Assembly (NCBI GenBank): GCA_032622095.1
Contig: CP136069.1
Coordinates: 107,412,278-107,476,277 of the forward strand
Source: Siphonodentalium dalli
Taxonomy: Eukaryota; Mollusca; Scaphopoda; Gadilida; Siphonodentaliidae
Length of the DNA stretch: 64,000 bases
Direction of reading: 5' to 3'
This document shows, piece by piece, positions 33,581 to 45,539 of this stretch; the first letter of the stretch is position 1; the number at the start of each line of letters is the position of its first letter. The notes below the pieces were generated by a model. That model worked only from the letters and a program-made list of their open reading frames with translations. It ran no database searches and was not told the DNA's origin. Position numbers and translations under genes: made by a program.

Positions 33581-35537
33581 GCAAAAGTTTCAACAATTCA
33601 CACCTTACTATTAAGGTAACAAGTGGAATCAGACTTATTGGGCACCTTGCTCACATAAACACTATAGGAACACGGATGTGGCATTCGATTTCAACCTATT
33701 AGGTCACTCCAACACAGATATGTCTTATAGAGTGATAAAGCTAATTAAGCTCAATCCATAGTCACAGAGAAGCACCATAGCAGTTAAAGACAAAATAGTT
33801 AAGACATTAAGAAGATAGACATCATAGCAACTCCATTTATTTGCCAATTACATTGGAATGTGAGACATAACATATTATGTTTTTTTTATTATTGTTATTT
33901 TTTTTATTAAGTTTTGTGTTAGCGGCATATTAAAAATGGGATCAATATTAGATGGGAGAAAATGGTTAATATTTCCCATTCAAAAACCAATCAATACCTG
34001 AACAACTATACAAGTGAGGGATGTATGGACCTGGATATAAAATGATTGATAATGATTGGATATAAAATGTTTTAATGCAGAATTTTCAGATAACTAGAGG
34101 TAGGATATGAGATTGGTCATATTGAAAATATTAGATTCATTACATTGGATAGCATACTGTATGACTATGGAATGCTGTGGGTTCATTTTCTTCTAAGCTG
34201 ATCATTGGAAAGATATAATGTATGTAAACAGCGGAAATATAATTAAAGTTATGGTTAATATTTACCAAAATCTATACAGGTGAAGAATGTATCAGGCCTA
34301 AAAAAAAAAATACCTTTGTTTCCCCTAACCCGCCCGCACCTATTAAAACCTCCCGCACCAATTTGTTTTTTTTCCCCGAAAATAAAATAAAATAGCTGCC
34401 GAAAAATAAAATCCCTGAGAAACAAACTGTTATTTTTATCTGTTAGTATCTGTTAGTAGTGAGTCGTACTATTTTTTTGCTCAGTTTTAAATTCGCATAT
34501 AGTCGGGTGCTTATAAAATATAAATATGAGTAAGGTACCCTGGCTCACAATGAATAAACTTGCTCAAAATTGTCAGCTATTGTTTCGTATAAATTAAATA
34601 AAGTGATTCCCATTGGCGATATCATTCTTGTTTGTTAATCTGTGATTTGTTCTGGATGAACGAATCTGTTTGTTTTAATTATTCAGATCAGACGTCAAAT
34701 TTTATGAAATATTTTATGAGTTGCTGAATATTTTGACAATGTGTGCAGTGACTGAGTCGTAAAACTTGAGATTTATATAGTGAAATAAGCATGCAATATG
34801 TCTTTAATCCCTACCTTCCTTGACAGTAGTACTTTGGGAATAAAGTATGATTAATATGTCTAATACAGATCATCATCAACAAGGACCCTGAGCCATACTA
34901 ACAGAGACCTAGTAATAAATAATAACGCCCAGTTTTCTGTTTTCAAAGTCTGAGAAAGTCTATCAAAATCAAATGGAATGGTGAGAGTTGTTTCCAGAGG
35001 GTAAGATAGGTATCAGACATTAAGAGGAGGAAGTTGAAAAGAAGAGATAACCGAAGATAGACAGCTAGATGATAACTTATTGGCTGCAGAAAGGATTTAG
35101 ATTAAGTGTTGATAAACTGGTTTGCTTGAGATTATATAGCCAAAGAAAGATGAACATATCCAGGAACTATATACAAATATAGGGAAAATCTAAGAAAGTT
35201 GGCAGTGAATGAGTTAAATGGTTTGGTTTGAATGATGAATTTTTGAAGTTGTTTTCAATTGGAATTTCAGCGGCTCTACACAAAGGTATGTGGGGGTGAT
35301 GCCACACAGACTGGAACATTGGGTTAGGAGTGATACGTTTGGTAATGTTCTGTGTCCTTTATTTCAAAACAGACACAACTTCGTTGGTCTGGAGATATAG
35401 TTAGAATGTGTGGCCTGAGCCAGCCATGCAATAATTGTACTTCGCGGATATATGCGTAGGTATCGGATGGTATATCGCATTTATGTTGGGAAGCGGGTTA
35501 TATCAGCTTTGTGTTAGTTTGTAATGAAAAGACTCAC
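33581..35537. other. No gene seen upstream of UBR5 intron start
   Basis: AT-rich intronic sequence. A patch at 34320-34440 with CCCGCCCGCACC and CCGAAAATAAAAT resembles the interior of the 12159-13150 element only loosely. Confidence 0.4.
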
Positions 35538-35797
35538 AGGCTGCAATGCTCTGACTTTTGGGTAGAGTCTTTCACCAAGTTGTCTTCTGTATGGCGTGAT
35601 AAAGTCACTGTTTTCAGTGGCTGGATTTTCGACTGATGGGTGTCCAGTCGTTGCGCCAGTACTATCTGTCGGCATGTAAAAGGGTGCAGCATCATAAGAC
35701 AGTCGTCTTCTTTCTCGTTCTCGACTTTGTTGACGCTGTAGAGCATTGCGCTGTCTTTCCCTTTCTCTTTCTCTTGTTCTTAATCTTTGTATTAAGT
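35538..35797 (-). CDS. UBR5: UBR5 E3 ubiquitin ligase exon: Arg/Glu-rich linker and start of MLLE domain
   Basis: A 260-nt minus-strand exon between acceptor TCTTTTCTACAG and donor GTGAGT. It enters in phase 1 and ends in phase 0. The product begins with a highly charged Arg/Glu stretch (RTRERERERQRNALQRQQ) and continues through RRRLSYDAAPFYM. It ends in LGERLYPKVRALQP, the first helix of the MLLE (PABC) domain as found in UBR5. UBR5 is a very large, mainly nuclear N-degron and HECT-type ubiquitin ligase; its MLLE domain binds PAM2 peptides of proteins such as PAIP and GW182. PABPC also carries an MLLE domain, but the Arg/Glu linker and the LSYDAAPFYM segment fit UBR5. The first stretch is low complexity; the rest is a clear match. 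Confidence 0.93.
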
Positions 35798-37131
35798 CTG
35801 TAGAAAAGACGATAACACCCAACTCTCAATCATGACAGATACCAATATTTCATTGAATCCTGCAGTCCATGGCTGAGCAACTCATATGAATGGACAAACA
35901 AATTACATGTCCAGATAAATCAGAATAAACAAACAATAAAGGTGAAGATAGCTTTGTCCAGTTTATTTTGCCTGAAAGTGAGAATTTGTCACAGAATTCT
36001 ATGTAAATTTTAAACAAACATGAAAATTAGACAAGGCCATGTCAAGTGATCCCATATTCATCAAAAGTAGCATAACATTTTAGGGAAGGATTAATAAATT
36101 TGGCATCACTGACATATATTGGTTATATTATTTACATAATTCTAAAAGTCTGTCTAGTGTCTATGAGAAATGTTTGGGAAATCATAATTTTAAGCCCTGT
36201 ATACACCAATCAGTAAGCCCGGAGGGGGGGTTGGGGGCAACAGATTTTTGACACAAAACTTTGGACTGGGCTTACTTTCGAGGACCCCTTCATTGGCTGA
36301 TAGAGGGAGCTGCAAAGAAGGAAGCAATGGAAATTCAGCTGTCAAAATAATTTCTTTTAAGTTATTCTTAGGTTGTAGTGAATGGCAAAAGCCATTCAAA
36401 GTCAAATTTGAATTTGAAGAGAGGAAGTTCAAGAACGTTGGATGCCATTTTATTGGTTTATCAATTGAAATCTCAATCTGTTTTTATTGTTTACTTTGAA
36501 AATTGGGAATATGATTTCCAATGGCATTTGAGAAAATCAACCTAAAGGATTGCTATCCTGATGCATATAACAAAACACTATCGGAAAATCACCCCTAATG
36601 TGATAACAATGATCCAAGTCCCATAACATTCGCGCAATAAATAAGCAGAGAAATAAATAAGTAATACCCCCCACCGGTTGTTGGCTCTCCATCGCAAATC
36701 CTCATATGAGGTCAAATGAGTAGACTAATTAAGAACACGGAATCTGAGTCAATTGTGTCTACCTATATGACGTCATCTGAGTGGCGATGTAAAATGCGAA
36801 ATCGACATGAGCGCATGAGTGTAATGGAATTACTGTGGGGCATGTCAAAAACATTGTGTATACGTGGTGAATTGTCATCGCCCGGTGAGTTATCTTCACT
36901 TGTGATTTGTCATTAGTGCTGTTTGGAAAGTTATTGTTTTGACAAAAATATAGAAGGCCGATTGAGCGGGGTAGATAACACCGGTCGTGTCAAATATAAA
37001 GCTTATAAAAACACGAGCTGACGTGTGAACTCTATTCAGGTGTGTCTTCACGATTTTGTTTTAATTTTCCATATATATGCCCCAAGTGTCCCGTATATTC
37101 ACAATAATTTTTCGTTCATTCATTCGTGACA
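35798..37131. other. No gene seen between the UBR5 exon and the THAP remnant
   Basis: Intronic sequence. Frames at 36190-36499 overlap the AGTAAGCCC repeat and are incidental. The stretch 36660-37080 is slightly richer in CpG and precedes the THAP start; it may include that gene's former promoter, but no motif is distinct. Confidence 0.35.
36211..36290. repeat. Short inverted repeat 'AGTAAGCCC...GGGCTTACT'
   Basis: CAGTAAGCCCGG and CTGGGCTTACTTTCGAGGAC face each other. Related pieces with AAGCCC and GGTCCTCG are at 51301-51395, 51935-52013 and 54769-54868. Confidence 0.55.
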
Positions 37132-37244
37132 ATGCCAAATAACTGCAGTGTTTTCGGCTGTGGCTGGTATAGTGACTCTCAATTAGGTATAATTCTACAT
37201 TCATTTCTCCCGTAAAGAATATAGATTTGACAGAGCGTCCAGTC
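37132..37244 (+). pseudogene. THAP zinc-finger first exon, remnant
   Basis: ATG at 37132 gives MPNNCSVFGCGWYSD, then GIILHSFLP and a TAA at 37213. C-x4-C spaced after MPNN, followed by HSF, is the opening of a THAP C2CH finger (relatives read CxxxGCxN...FHxFP). Just past the stop, another frame continues RKEYRFDRASS up to GTGAGT at 37245, a possible donor, so a one-base frameshift may separate it from an ancestral exon. THAP domains bind DNA and occur in P-element-like and other transposon proteins and in host regulators. No second exon was found. Confidence 0.5.
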
Positions 37245-37379
37245 GTGAGTATTTCCAATCGAACCTATCGCTAAAATGCGAATGCATATATCAAATACAG
37301 AGCATTTAATTTTACTAGTCGGACATGGTTACTTTAACATAAAACTGCAGTTAAAGTCGGGACTATATTGATGAATAAT

Positions 37380-37830
37380 TTAGTAAATATTCACGATGAC
37401 AACTATTCTAAGTCGAGTCCCAACTTTCCTTCACCATGACTCAATAAAGAACATTCCCTGTCAAGCATATTCCTAATATGGAGCGTTTAATAAACCAGAA
37501 ATTTCTATGACTTTTACGGGTATATCAAGCATTATATCGAAAGTTCGTGTACATCCCGTAAAGAATATTAAGGGTATTCCTGATATGGTGCGAATAAAAA
37601 GCGTTAAATAAACCGGAAATGACTTTGACTTTTGACGGGTGTATAAAGCATATATATCGAAAGTTCGTGTACATGTATTTAAGTGTATTGATGTGATTAG
37701 TAAATATTCACGATGACAACTATTCTAAGTGGAGTCCCCATTTTCCTTTACCATGACTAAATAAAGAGCATTCCAGGTTAAGCCTATTCTCGATATGGTG
37801 CGAATAAAGAATGTTTGTATATGTGATTAC
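37380..37830 (+). repeat. Nested direct duplication downstream of the THAP remnant
   Basis: TAGTAAATATTCACGATGAC occurs at about 37382 and 37700 (period about 319). A shorter block, TATTCCTGATATGGTGCG with CGAAAGTTCGTGTACAT, recurs at about 37469, 37575 and 37785. Confidence 0.75.
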
Positions 37831-38343
37831 TTATTAAACCGGATTATTATCCCTCCTTCAAAAAGTTTATACATAATTGGTTGTTCAAACGAACCACTGC
37901 CAATGTTTATATCTTTTATAATGCTATTGTTATGAACACAATTCATTAATTAATTGACACAAAGAGGTAGATAATATATGCCCATGCCATATATACATAG
38001 ATAAACTAGCAACCAGCATAAGGCAGGGACAAATTTAATTGGTATAAATTCAAATATGTATAAGAATCATAGAAGCTTGATAGTAATGGGAATTCCCCCA
38101 TTAAATCGCTACATCATTGTCATGTGTTAAATCATGTGACTGAACCGATCGCTGATCATGTGACTTCAATCATGTGACTTCATCTACAAATTAATATCTT
38201 AGGTATTCTTCGAATTATTTTTTTTGGCTATAAAAACAAATATTAGCGATCAAACACAAGATTATTTGGGCAAATTTGAAAAATCAGGGTGTGATTTCAC
38301 CTGGATAAGTGCTGGTTAAGAAACTAATATTGGAACAGCCGAG
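37831..38343. other. No feature recognised
   Basis: AT-rich; contains three spaced ATCATGTGACT motifs at 38133-38182. Confidence 0.4.
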
Positions 38344-39880
38344 TCTGTATTTAATGTCTGACCTTTGCAGGTGAATTTAATGACAATATTCCGCAAGGTG
38401 GACTAACATCACCGAATTCACCCTCTGTGGACCTCATTTCCTAAAAATGACCCCATGAACAAATCTGAACCCCAGTCACCCAAGGCCCCTCCATACCAAA
38501 TATAAGCTATATAGGCCTAATGGTTCTTGAGAAAAAACTGTTTTAAGACTTATTATGGAGGGAAAGAGTTATGGCCCTGGCTTGGCACCTGCATGTATTT
38601 GATGTGATGAACTTAATTGAACAAATCTGATTGTGAGACACCTAGGGAACATGCACACTGAACTATATAAACACATTCCGTCTTTAATATGGAGAAGAAA
38701 TCAATTGTTGATAGATGGATGGATAGACATCTCAACAGGCAGACGGATGGAAGCCTGACAGATAGAAGACAAATTTAATCCAATATATACCCCCACCCCC
38801 ATTTTTCTTTGAATATTAGTCGTATGATTTCATCTGGATAAGTGGTGATTAAAAAAATAATATGAAATGGCCAAACCTGAATTTAGTATGTCTGACATTT
38901 GCAGAATTAGGTCCCAAAAATGTGGATTTAATGACAATATTCTGTAAGGCAGGCTAGCATCACCAAATTCATCCTCAATCTGATTAGGCCTCAATGGCCA
39001 ATAAAACCAAGGAACAGATTGAAGTCCTACAGTTGAAGTTGGTGATACACACCCATTGAGCACCTCAATTATGCATTTTATCTTCTGCAAATTAGGGGGA
39101 CATTGAAACTGAACAGGTGGAAAAAAGTGACTAAATCAAACTGTCAATTTGATACTTAGGATACTTTCCAGAAGATGAGGACTAAGCAGAATTAGGTCCC
39201 TGGCGGGTGTATTTGGTGATGCTAGCATGCTGTATGGGGTAGCAACACTAAATTCACCATCTGGGGGCCTCACTATGTAAATGTCAGACACACTATTTCC
39301 AGACTTGAAGAAATCAAAGCCATTCACAGTATCATTGAATGTCAGTCATCACCTAACCATGGGAGCACCAGTTTGTTGTTAAATTGCTACAGATATGTTT
39401 AGATTAGAATAATACATGTCATCTGGCCAGTTTATATAATTAATGACCTGTACCTTTACAGATATATATGCCTCTGTGGTGAGAAGAGGTATTAAATTGA
39501 GAGGTGGTATGGCTTGGAAGGGATGTTGGTTGATGGCAGGGTTGGGTCTGGGCCATGTGGGAGGGGGAGGGTGGAATGTTTCCATAATTTCATTAAAGAG
39601 TAAAGTTTCATAACTCTGCAGATGTTATAATGGTGTCACTTTTTTCAAATTTTAAAACATGTTTAAAAAAAAATTGTCCCAGAAGATGAGGCCTAAGCAG
39701 AATAAGGTAATTGAGGGTGTATTTGGTGATGCTAGCCTGTTTTATGGGGTAGCAACACTAAATTCACCATCTGGGGACTTCATTCTGCAAATGTCAGACA
39801 CACTATGTCCAGGCTTGGAGAAATGAACAATGGACTATTCCTATTTATTCTTGTAGACTCTGGTAGAATAGTTGTTTAGC
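38344..39880 (+). repeat. Diverged D-family core and 3' blocks
   Basis: GTGAATTTAATGACAATATT...CCGAATTCACCCTCTGTGGAC palindromic units at about 38365-38440, 38905-38985, 39165-39285 and 39675-39790, with a 'TTTGAACAAATCTGAACC' block and a GACAGATGGATGG run near 38700-38760. Order and orientation match 881-3414 in parts. Confidence 0.65.
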
Positions 39881-40384
39881 TAAGGGAGCGTCTCAAAAGT
39901 CTTTGCGGAATCCGCAAATATTTTCCGAAACGTCGAGATTTCCGCAACGCTATCGTCTGAATTTTTCCGCAAATGTTCCGAAAAACGCCATGAGTTTTCC
40001 GCAAAATTACCGAAACGTTACATAAAGATTTCCGCAAACGCCATGAGTTTTCCGCAAAAATTACCGAAACGTTAAATTGAGTTTTCCGCAAAAATTACCG
40101 AAACGTTAAATAAAGAATTCCGCAAACATTCCGCAAAGTCCGTAACGTCGACATTGCGAAAAGTAACTTTCCGAAAACGTTGAAAATTCATGATTGGGGA
40201 CTGGACTCCTCGTCGGAAGTAAATTTCGCCGAAAGTCATTTTCGACGGAGTGACAGTTCGCCGGAATATTATAATCCCGTAATTAGTCATTAGTGAAGAC
40301 TGATTGACACAGGTATTATAATCCTGCGAACTGCTAATTAGTCATTAGTGAAGACTGTTTGACATAGGTAATATGAAAACAAAC

Positions 40385-40605
40385 TTCGGGCTTCCTTCCT
40401 GGCACGTGTGATTATTACCATCATTTGTGTTTTACCGACAATACTGTTACCTGAGGTGTGTTCATATTACAATTCACCCGAAGCCATTCTTCCTTCCTAG
40501 CACGTGTGATTATTACCATCATTTGTGTTTTACCGACAATATACTGTTACCTGAGGTGTGTTCATATTACATATTACAATTCACCCGAAGCCATTGGTGA
40601 TCCGA
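40385..40605. repeat. Tandem duplication of about 100 bp
   Basis: CTTCCTGGCACGTGTGATTA ... TTCACCCGAAGCCATT is repeated once with small changes; a further 55-bp duplication (CATTAGTGAAGACTG) precedes it at 40283-40380. Confidence 0.8.
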
Positions 40606-40879
40606 AAAGTAAGTATAGCCTATAGGCCTATGTTGTTTTAGCGGTGGTGATCCGTATAGTAACTAGGTTGTTTTAGCGACTTTCATATGGTATATATATC
40701 ACTGGCTTTACAACATTTACCATATCCACCCAAGATGGATAGAACTACGAATGTTGAGTTGTGTAGGCTATTGGTTGTCATAAAACTGTGTATGCGCACA
40801 ATAATGCAATAACTTGCGATAAATGTCAGAAATGTTCAATTGTCCCACAATACACCCACATATAAGTAAATTTATTTCG

Positions 40880-41070
40880 GCGATTTTTTTTAACAGTCGT
40901 CTATTCCGGCGAAAAGTCGTATATCTCGGCGAAATGTCTTAAATTACGGCGAATAGTCCCGACCTTCGGTGAAGTTGTCGTCAGTTTCCGGCGAACTGTC
41001 CCAAATCTCCGCGAAGTGTCCGGAAAATTGTTGCGGCGAAATATACTTCCGCAAATCGTCACGTCGCAAT
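40880..41070. repeat. CGGCGAAAAGTC short-period repeats
   Basis: Irregular repeats of CGGCGAAnTGTC every 18-25 bp; the opposite-strand version (TCGCCGAAAGTC) is at 40190-40270, so these may be the ends of an older nested element. Confidence 0.6.
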
Positions 41071-41453
41071 TAAATCTCGAGACAAGATGCATCACAAACG
41101 GGAACCTGACACACAAGGCATTAAAGGGATTGTTAATCAGCACTGTAAATATAATTGCTCGAATCAACAAACAAACGTGCTATATTTTAATATGATCATT
41201 CAACACACTGTATCCACAGTTTTATTATAAACTCTTCTATCATTACGATAGTTTTATCAGAATAGTTTTACTATTATCGTTTATATACCCAATATACTGG
41301 GGTGCTTCTCACCTAAATGAGGGATTTCCATAACAAGCAATTAGCTACCACGCTGGACAAAACAAGTGTCCACTTAACCGCGGTGCGGTTTGTGTTTCCA
41401 CCGCGGCCGAACTGCAACAACATCGCGGCCACACCGGCTAACTGCAGTTAATG

Positions 41454-41594
41454 GTCCGCGGTCTAATTGCCGTTCGGCCGCGATGTAGGCCTATACTTGC
41501 CGTCCGGCCGCGGTATACTTGCCGTTCGACCGCGGTATAATTGCCTTTCGACCGCGGTATACTTGCCTTTCGGTCACAGTGTACTTGCCGTTTT
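41454..41594. repeat. GC-rich minisatellite, about 22-bp unit
   Basis: Unit CTTGCCGTTCGGCCGCGGTATA repeated about six times with substitutions, preceded by further CCGCGGCCG boxes from 41380. Strongly CpG-rich against an AT-rich background. Confidence 0.8.
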
Positions 41595-41952
41595 TAGAAT
41601 GTGTTGAAAAACACAAAGAGGGCACTATAAATGTGGTTTGATTGAGCCCATTGTTTAGCCAGACGATCTATTCAGTGTGTTAAATTGGCGATCTGCTACG
41701 TCAGGCGACAAGGTGTGATAATCTTATAAGTATATAGTCGACGTCCTACCGGTATACTAAATTAAATTACACTAATTTAAACTATAATTATTTGGTTTGA
41801 AATTACATTGACTACATCCGTCCATGTGGGTCTCCTTTTGGAATTTACTGCCAGCCAGAATTTTCTTCACAATAAAAAATAAAGAGCGTTTGTGCGTGGT
41901 AAGGTATGTTTCGCCCGCGAACATTTTATGAACCAAAGGGGCTTGTTACATG

Positions 41953-42331
41953 AGCCGGGACAACTCGGCTAGCCGAGTCAACTCGGTCTGCCAGGACAAC
42001 TCGGTCGCGCTGTTAAATGAGTCGAGACAACTCGGTCAACCCATCGACGTATATTTTTAATATAGATCGATGGTCAACCGGGACAACTCGGTTGACGTGC
42101 ACAAAACTAGCTGTCAATCACCGAGTCACGGCGTAATGTGGGTGGTCATTAGACGTCACTCACATGACGCGAACATTATATTGGCTGACGTCATGAAAGT
42201 AACAACGAATCGTGTAACGTTCCATATCTAGCCGGGATGACTCGCTGTTAGCATAGACTAAAAATCCTTCCTTCATCTATGCTGTTACATGGACAAGTTG
42301 TCCCGGCTAACAGAGTTGTCCCGGCTATTCA
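41953..42331. mobile_element. Small TIR element with CCGGGACAACTCGG repeats
   Basis: The left end has AGCCGGGACAACTCGGC, the right end GTTGTCCCGGCT, and each side repeats the box two or three times. Internal hairpin ATCGATGGTCAACCGGGACA faces TCGGTCAACCCATCGA. A target duplication is not clear. Confidence 0.6.
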
Positions 42332-42765
42332 ATTCAATTAAGTTTATTCTGGTCGTCAATTATAGACATTACAGAAGAGTTGTATACATAAATACAATAG
42401 GCCCTATATATGATTTCGGGAGTTAAATAGAGCGGCTAATTATAAGTGTTTGGTCTCTGATAGAAGTCGGGTTTCAGATATTTTATTCTTAGTTTGCCAA
42501 GTTCCCTACAATTCAGTACCATGTGGTATTCATCGCCGATTTCGAGATTACAGAGAGTGCAGATTCTGTCCGAATAATCCGTAGGCCTATTCGTCCAAGC
42601 GCCGAGTTCGTTTTGGCAGTTTGTGGTTTCTAGTGCGGAAAGCTAAATTATTGTGAACTGCTCTATTATCATCAGGGGATATAGGTAATTCTCTCGTTCA
42701 AATTTGACTTTATAATCCTGCAAAATGCGAATCTGCTTGTACAGCGTAAACCGGAACCGGGCACC
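42332..42765 (-). pseudogene. Non-LTR retrotransposon, C-terminal end of reverse transcriptase protein
   Basis: Reading on the minus strand: KQIRILQDYKVKFERENYL, then LAFRTRNHKLPK in a second frame, then DRICTLCNLEIGDEYHMVLN ending in Cys. ICTLC-x8-H-x4-C is the knuckle found at the end of many invertebrate LINE proteins, where LTxFRxxNHKLPxxxGR precedes RxCxxC...GDExHxxxxC. It continues to KYLKPDFYQRPNTYN and a stop. A frameshift lies near 42630. The 3' end AATAAACTTAATTGAATTG sits directly against the TIR element at 42331. Only the last about 130 residues survive. Confidence 0.75.
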
Positions 42766-44690
42766 CAGCGCGCGGTGTATTATGGGAATTGGTGAAATCG
42801 AGCATTGTTGACCACCATTCTTGAATGTGTGTTCAAATCTTTTCAATAGTTACTATAAAGACAAAGTCGCGGGGCATCGTGCCAGTGGACTTTTGATTAA
42901 ACTTGAATGAGAATATCGCCGAGAAAGTGACATACAATCATGTTCACTCAAACAACGGTATACGATGTAGCAAATCATGTTCATTGCTACACAGTCCTCG
43001 TGCTGACGTAATTCGCTGCACCTGGCATTTGAGAGATACAGATGCACGCAAAAATAACGGCGATTAACAAGTTCCCAATCAGGGGTTTTATTCACTTTTT
43101 TGTGGCAATGTTCGTAAGATTACTACTGTAAATGGGCATATAATAGGTTTACCTCTTAATGATATAAATATATGAATAATATGATATAGGTCATCAACTG
43201 ACCACATTGGTAATATTTATTGTCTTGTCAAAGTTACCCAAGTGTGTCAGTGTATGACCTGCTTATACTGAGATTTGTACTGAATTTCTACCCATGCCGT
43301 TTCTGACGGAATTATTAATTGAAGGTCACATTAATTTTCGCAGTTGAATTCACACAACATGTCCAGAAAAAAAGTGGTCGGATTAATTTGAATGGACATG
43401 TCTTCCAATGCAAATCGCCTGAGTAAACGTTACAGTTGCAAATATAGTTGGGTGTGACTTAATAATGCAGTATTGGGAACAATACGTATTTATCTGGCTG
43501 AAGATACATTTATAGAATGTTGGTCTATTTTTGAATTTAAAAAAAATCAAGTGTAGCCGTATTAAAGAAAACAACATTCATTTACAGCTACTTATAACTA
43601 GTAGCCCATATAGGCCTATGCACGTGTACACTTGTCAGTTAAATATGACTGCTTCGCGTATAACCTTTGCACTGGAGATTTGTATCGAAATTTCCTGCGC
43701 TCTTTTAATTTTTACTATCCATCAGGATTCATGAAAAAACTACGGAACGCTCTTTATTAAATTGTTAGGAGTAAAGCCGAATTAAAGACGGGACCTAATG
43801 TATCTAAAATGTAATATGCAAATAAGTGTTTCGGAAGATAAAAAAAATATGTCATTCTATGGCGATAACTAGATTCGAAAATTGGCAGTATTATATACTA
43901 TTACGACTGTATTAGGTTCCCCTACTTGCGAAAAGTTGGGGGGGGGGGTCCACAATAGGCAACATATATCATATATATAAGTGAAATATAAAGGATGCAT
44001 GCAGTCACACCTCATCGCATATTCTGGTCGTTAGCTAACGAAAACGGAATCCACAAAAGACATGCACTTTGCATGGGCAGAGCTCGATTTAACCAATCAG
44101 TGGTAACTCCATTCAGACTGAGATAGAGGCCGGGTGGGAACAATACCTGAAATACTATGATTGACGTCGGTGTTTGTTTATTGTCTAACCAATCGCAATG
44201 CGACTATTAATGAAAGAAGTCAGTAGACCTACACGCATTGCACGGACTTCAATGGGGAGGACAGTGTTGACATTGCAAACAGTGTCAAACTGACATCATT
44301 GCTATAATTAACTAGGTCAGCCGTGAACTTTTCCAGTGTCATGGAACTTGTTATACATGTAGCGATAATTGCGCACTCTCGTGTCAAATATATATGAGTA
44401 CATGTCAGGAGGTTTATATAGGGTACCGGTACTCACTCCCTGCATGCCATATATATACATGATTCGTGCTTGTGAATTAAAACACGTTTTGACTATATAG
44501 CTGTGGCAATGAATGCTTGATGAAGCCATACCAAGATTCGTCAAGGAAAAGTGTTTTAATTGCTGTATTGTTTTTATTAAGTTAATAAACACTGTAAACC
44601 TAATAAATAAACGAACCCAATAGCAATAGACCTATATACTCTAGTATGCGGTGATGTTTACGATTTTACCGGCCCGACACCCATGAATAT
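42766..44690. other. Interior of the 5.2-kb element, no gene seen
   Basis: Incidental frames only, including 42853-43095 and 44317-44592 on the minus strand. There is a G tract near 43940. Confidence 0.4.
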
Positions 44691-44729
44691 ATTCCGCAAA
44701 TTTTCCGGAACGAGGTCCGCATGCATTCA

Positions 44730-44920
44730 AATTCCGATAACGTTAGGGTGAATTCCGCAATTATTTCCGCAAATTCCGAAAGAGGAAACTAAAATTCCGA
44801 TAACGTTGGGGTGAATTCCGCAATTATTTCCGCAAATTCCGAAAGAGGAAACTAAAATTCCGATAACGTTGGGTTGAATTGCGCAATTATTTCCGCAAAT
44901 TCCGAAAACGTCGGACGTAT
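44730..44920. repeat. 63-bp tandem array in right subterminal region
   Basis: AATTCCGATAACGTTGGGGT... starts at 44730, 44793 and 44856 (period 63), three units. Confidence 0.9.
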
Positions 44921-45244
44921 TCCGAAAAAAATCCGCAAACGTCGTCTTCTTTTCCGCAAACCGTAGCGCTATTTTCCGAAAGAAGGAACGTAATTACCGA
45001 AAAATTTCCGCAAACAGTTTTCCGCAAAGTGTTCATAACGTCATTTGTTTTCGGAAAATACTTTCGGAATTCCGCAAAGACTTTTGAGACGCTCCCTAAT
45101 GTCATGTCTTGTAATGACAGATGGTAAACTGGTCTGAAGCAAGCACTCTTCAGCAAGAGTATCAGGTGACCACACTATGATAAATTGTCTTTTTCAATAA
45201 TACAGGCTTCAGTGTTCTCTTAAAAATTAATAGTGCATAGCAAA

Positions 45245-45415
45245 GAGGTGTGAATTATAAAGGGCCATAACTCTGTTATAATCGGATCAAACCCATATTT
45301 TAACTTGATCTGTATATAAGTGTCAAAATTTCATATACCAAATTTGGTGTTGATCAGATGAAAAATGTTTGAGTAATCCCGTCTTGGATGAATTCTATAT
45401 CAAAACAAGAGTGGA
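45245..45415 (+). repeat. G-family body fragment
   Basis: AAAGGGCCATAACTCTGTTA, ATCGGATCAAACCCATATTT and GATCAGATGAAAAATGTTTG, one unit without terminal palindrome. Confidence 0.7.
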
Positions 45416-45539
45416 AGGGGTTAAATAAACAATACCAAAATCCATACAGATGAAGAACATGCTAAGAAAAATCTAGGTAAGAAATATGAGGCTGTGATGT
45501 GTCCTAAACAAAATTAAAGGTAAAAATGCAAAAAAAAAA

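Larger units (their letters stand above)
20666..35537 (-). other. UBR5 intron, about 14.9 kb, splitting the MLLE domain
   Basis: Intron between the two MLLE exons, phase 0. It contains a diverged D-family head directly beside the exon, a 1.6-kb TTA-flanked element, a decayed HEEAD-family gene, a TTAA element, E, G and D repeats and a 392-bp TTAA element. No additional exon was recognised. Confidence 0.85.
39884..45096. mobile_element. Harbinger-like element, 5.2 kb, with tandem 'TCCGCAAA' subterminal repeats
   Basis: TAA flanks it at 39881-39883 and 45097-45099. The first 28 nt of both ends are identical, beginning GGGAGCGTCTCAAAAGTC. About 250-400 bp inside each end consist of TTCCGCAAA/TTCCGAAAACG repeats. 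The 3-bp TAA duplication and GGG ends fit PIF/Harbinger. Inside are several tandem arrays, a small TIR element and a retrotransposon fragment. I found no DDE transposase or Myb-like frame, so it is probably non-autonomous. Confidence 0.8.
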
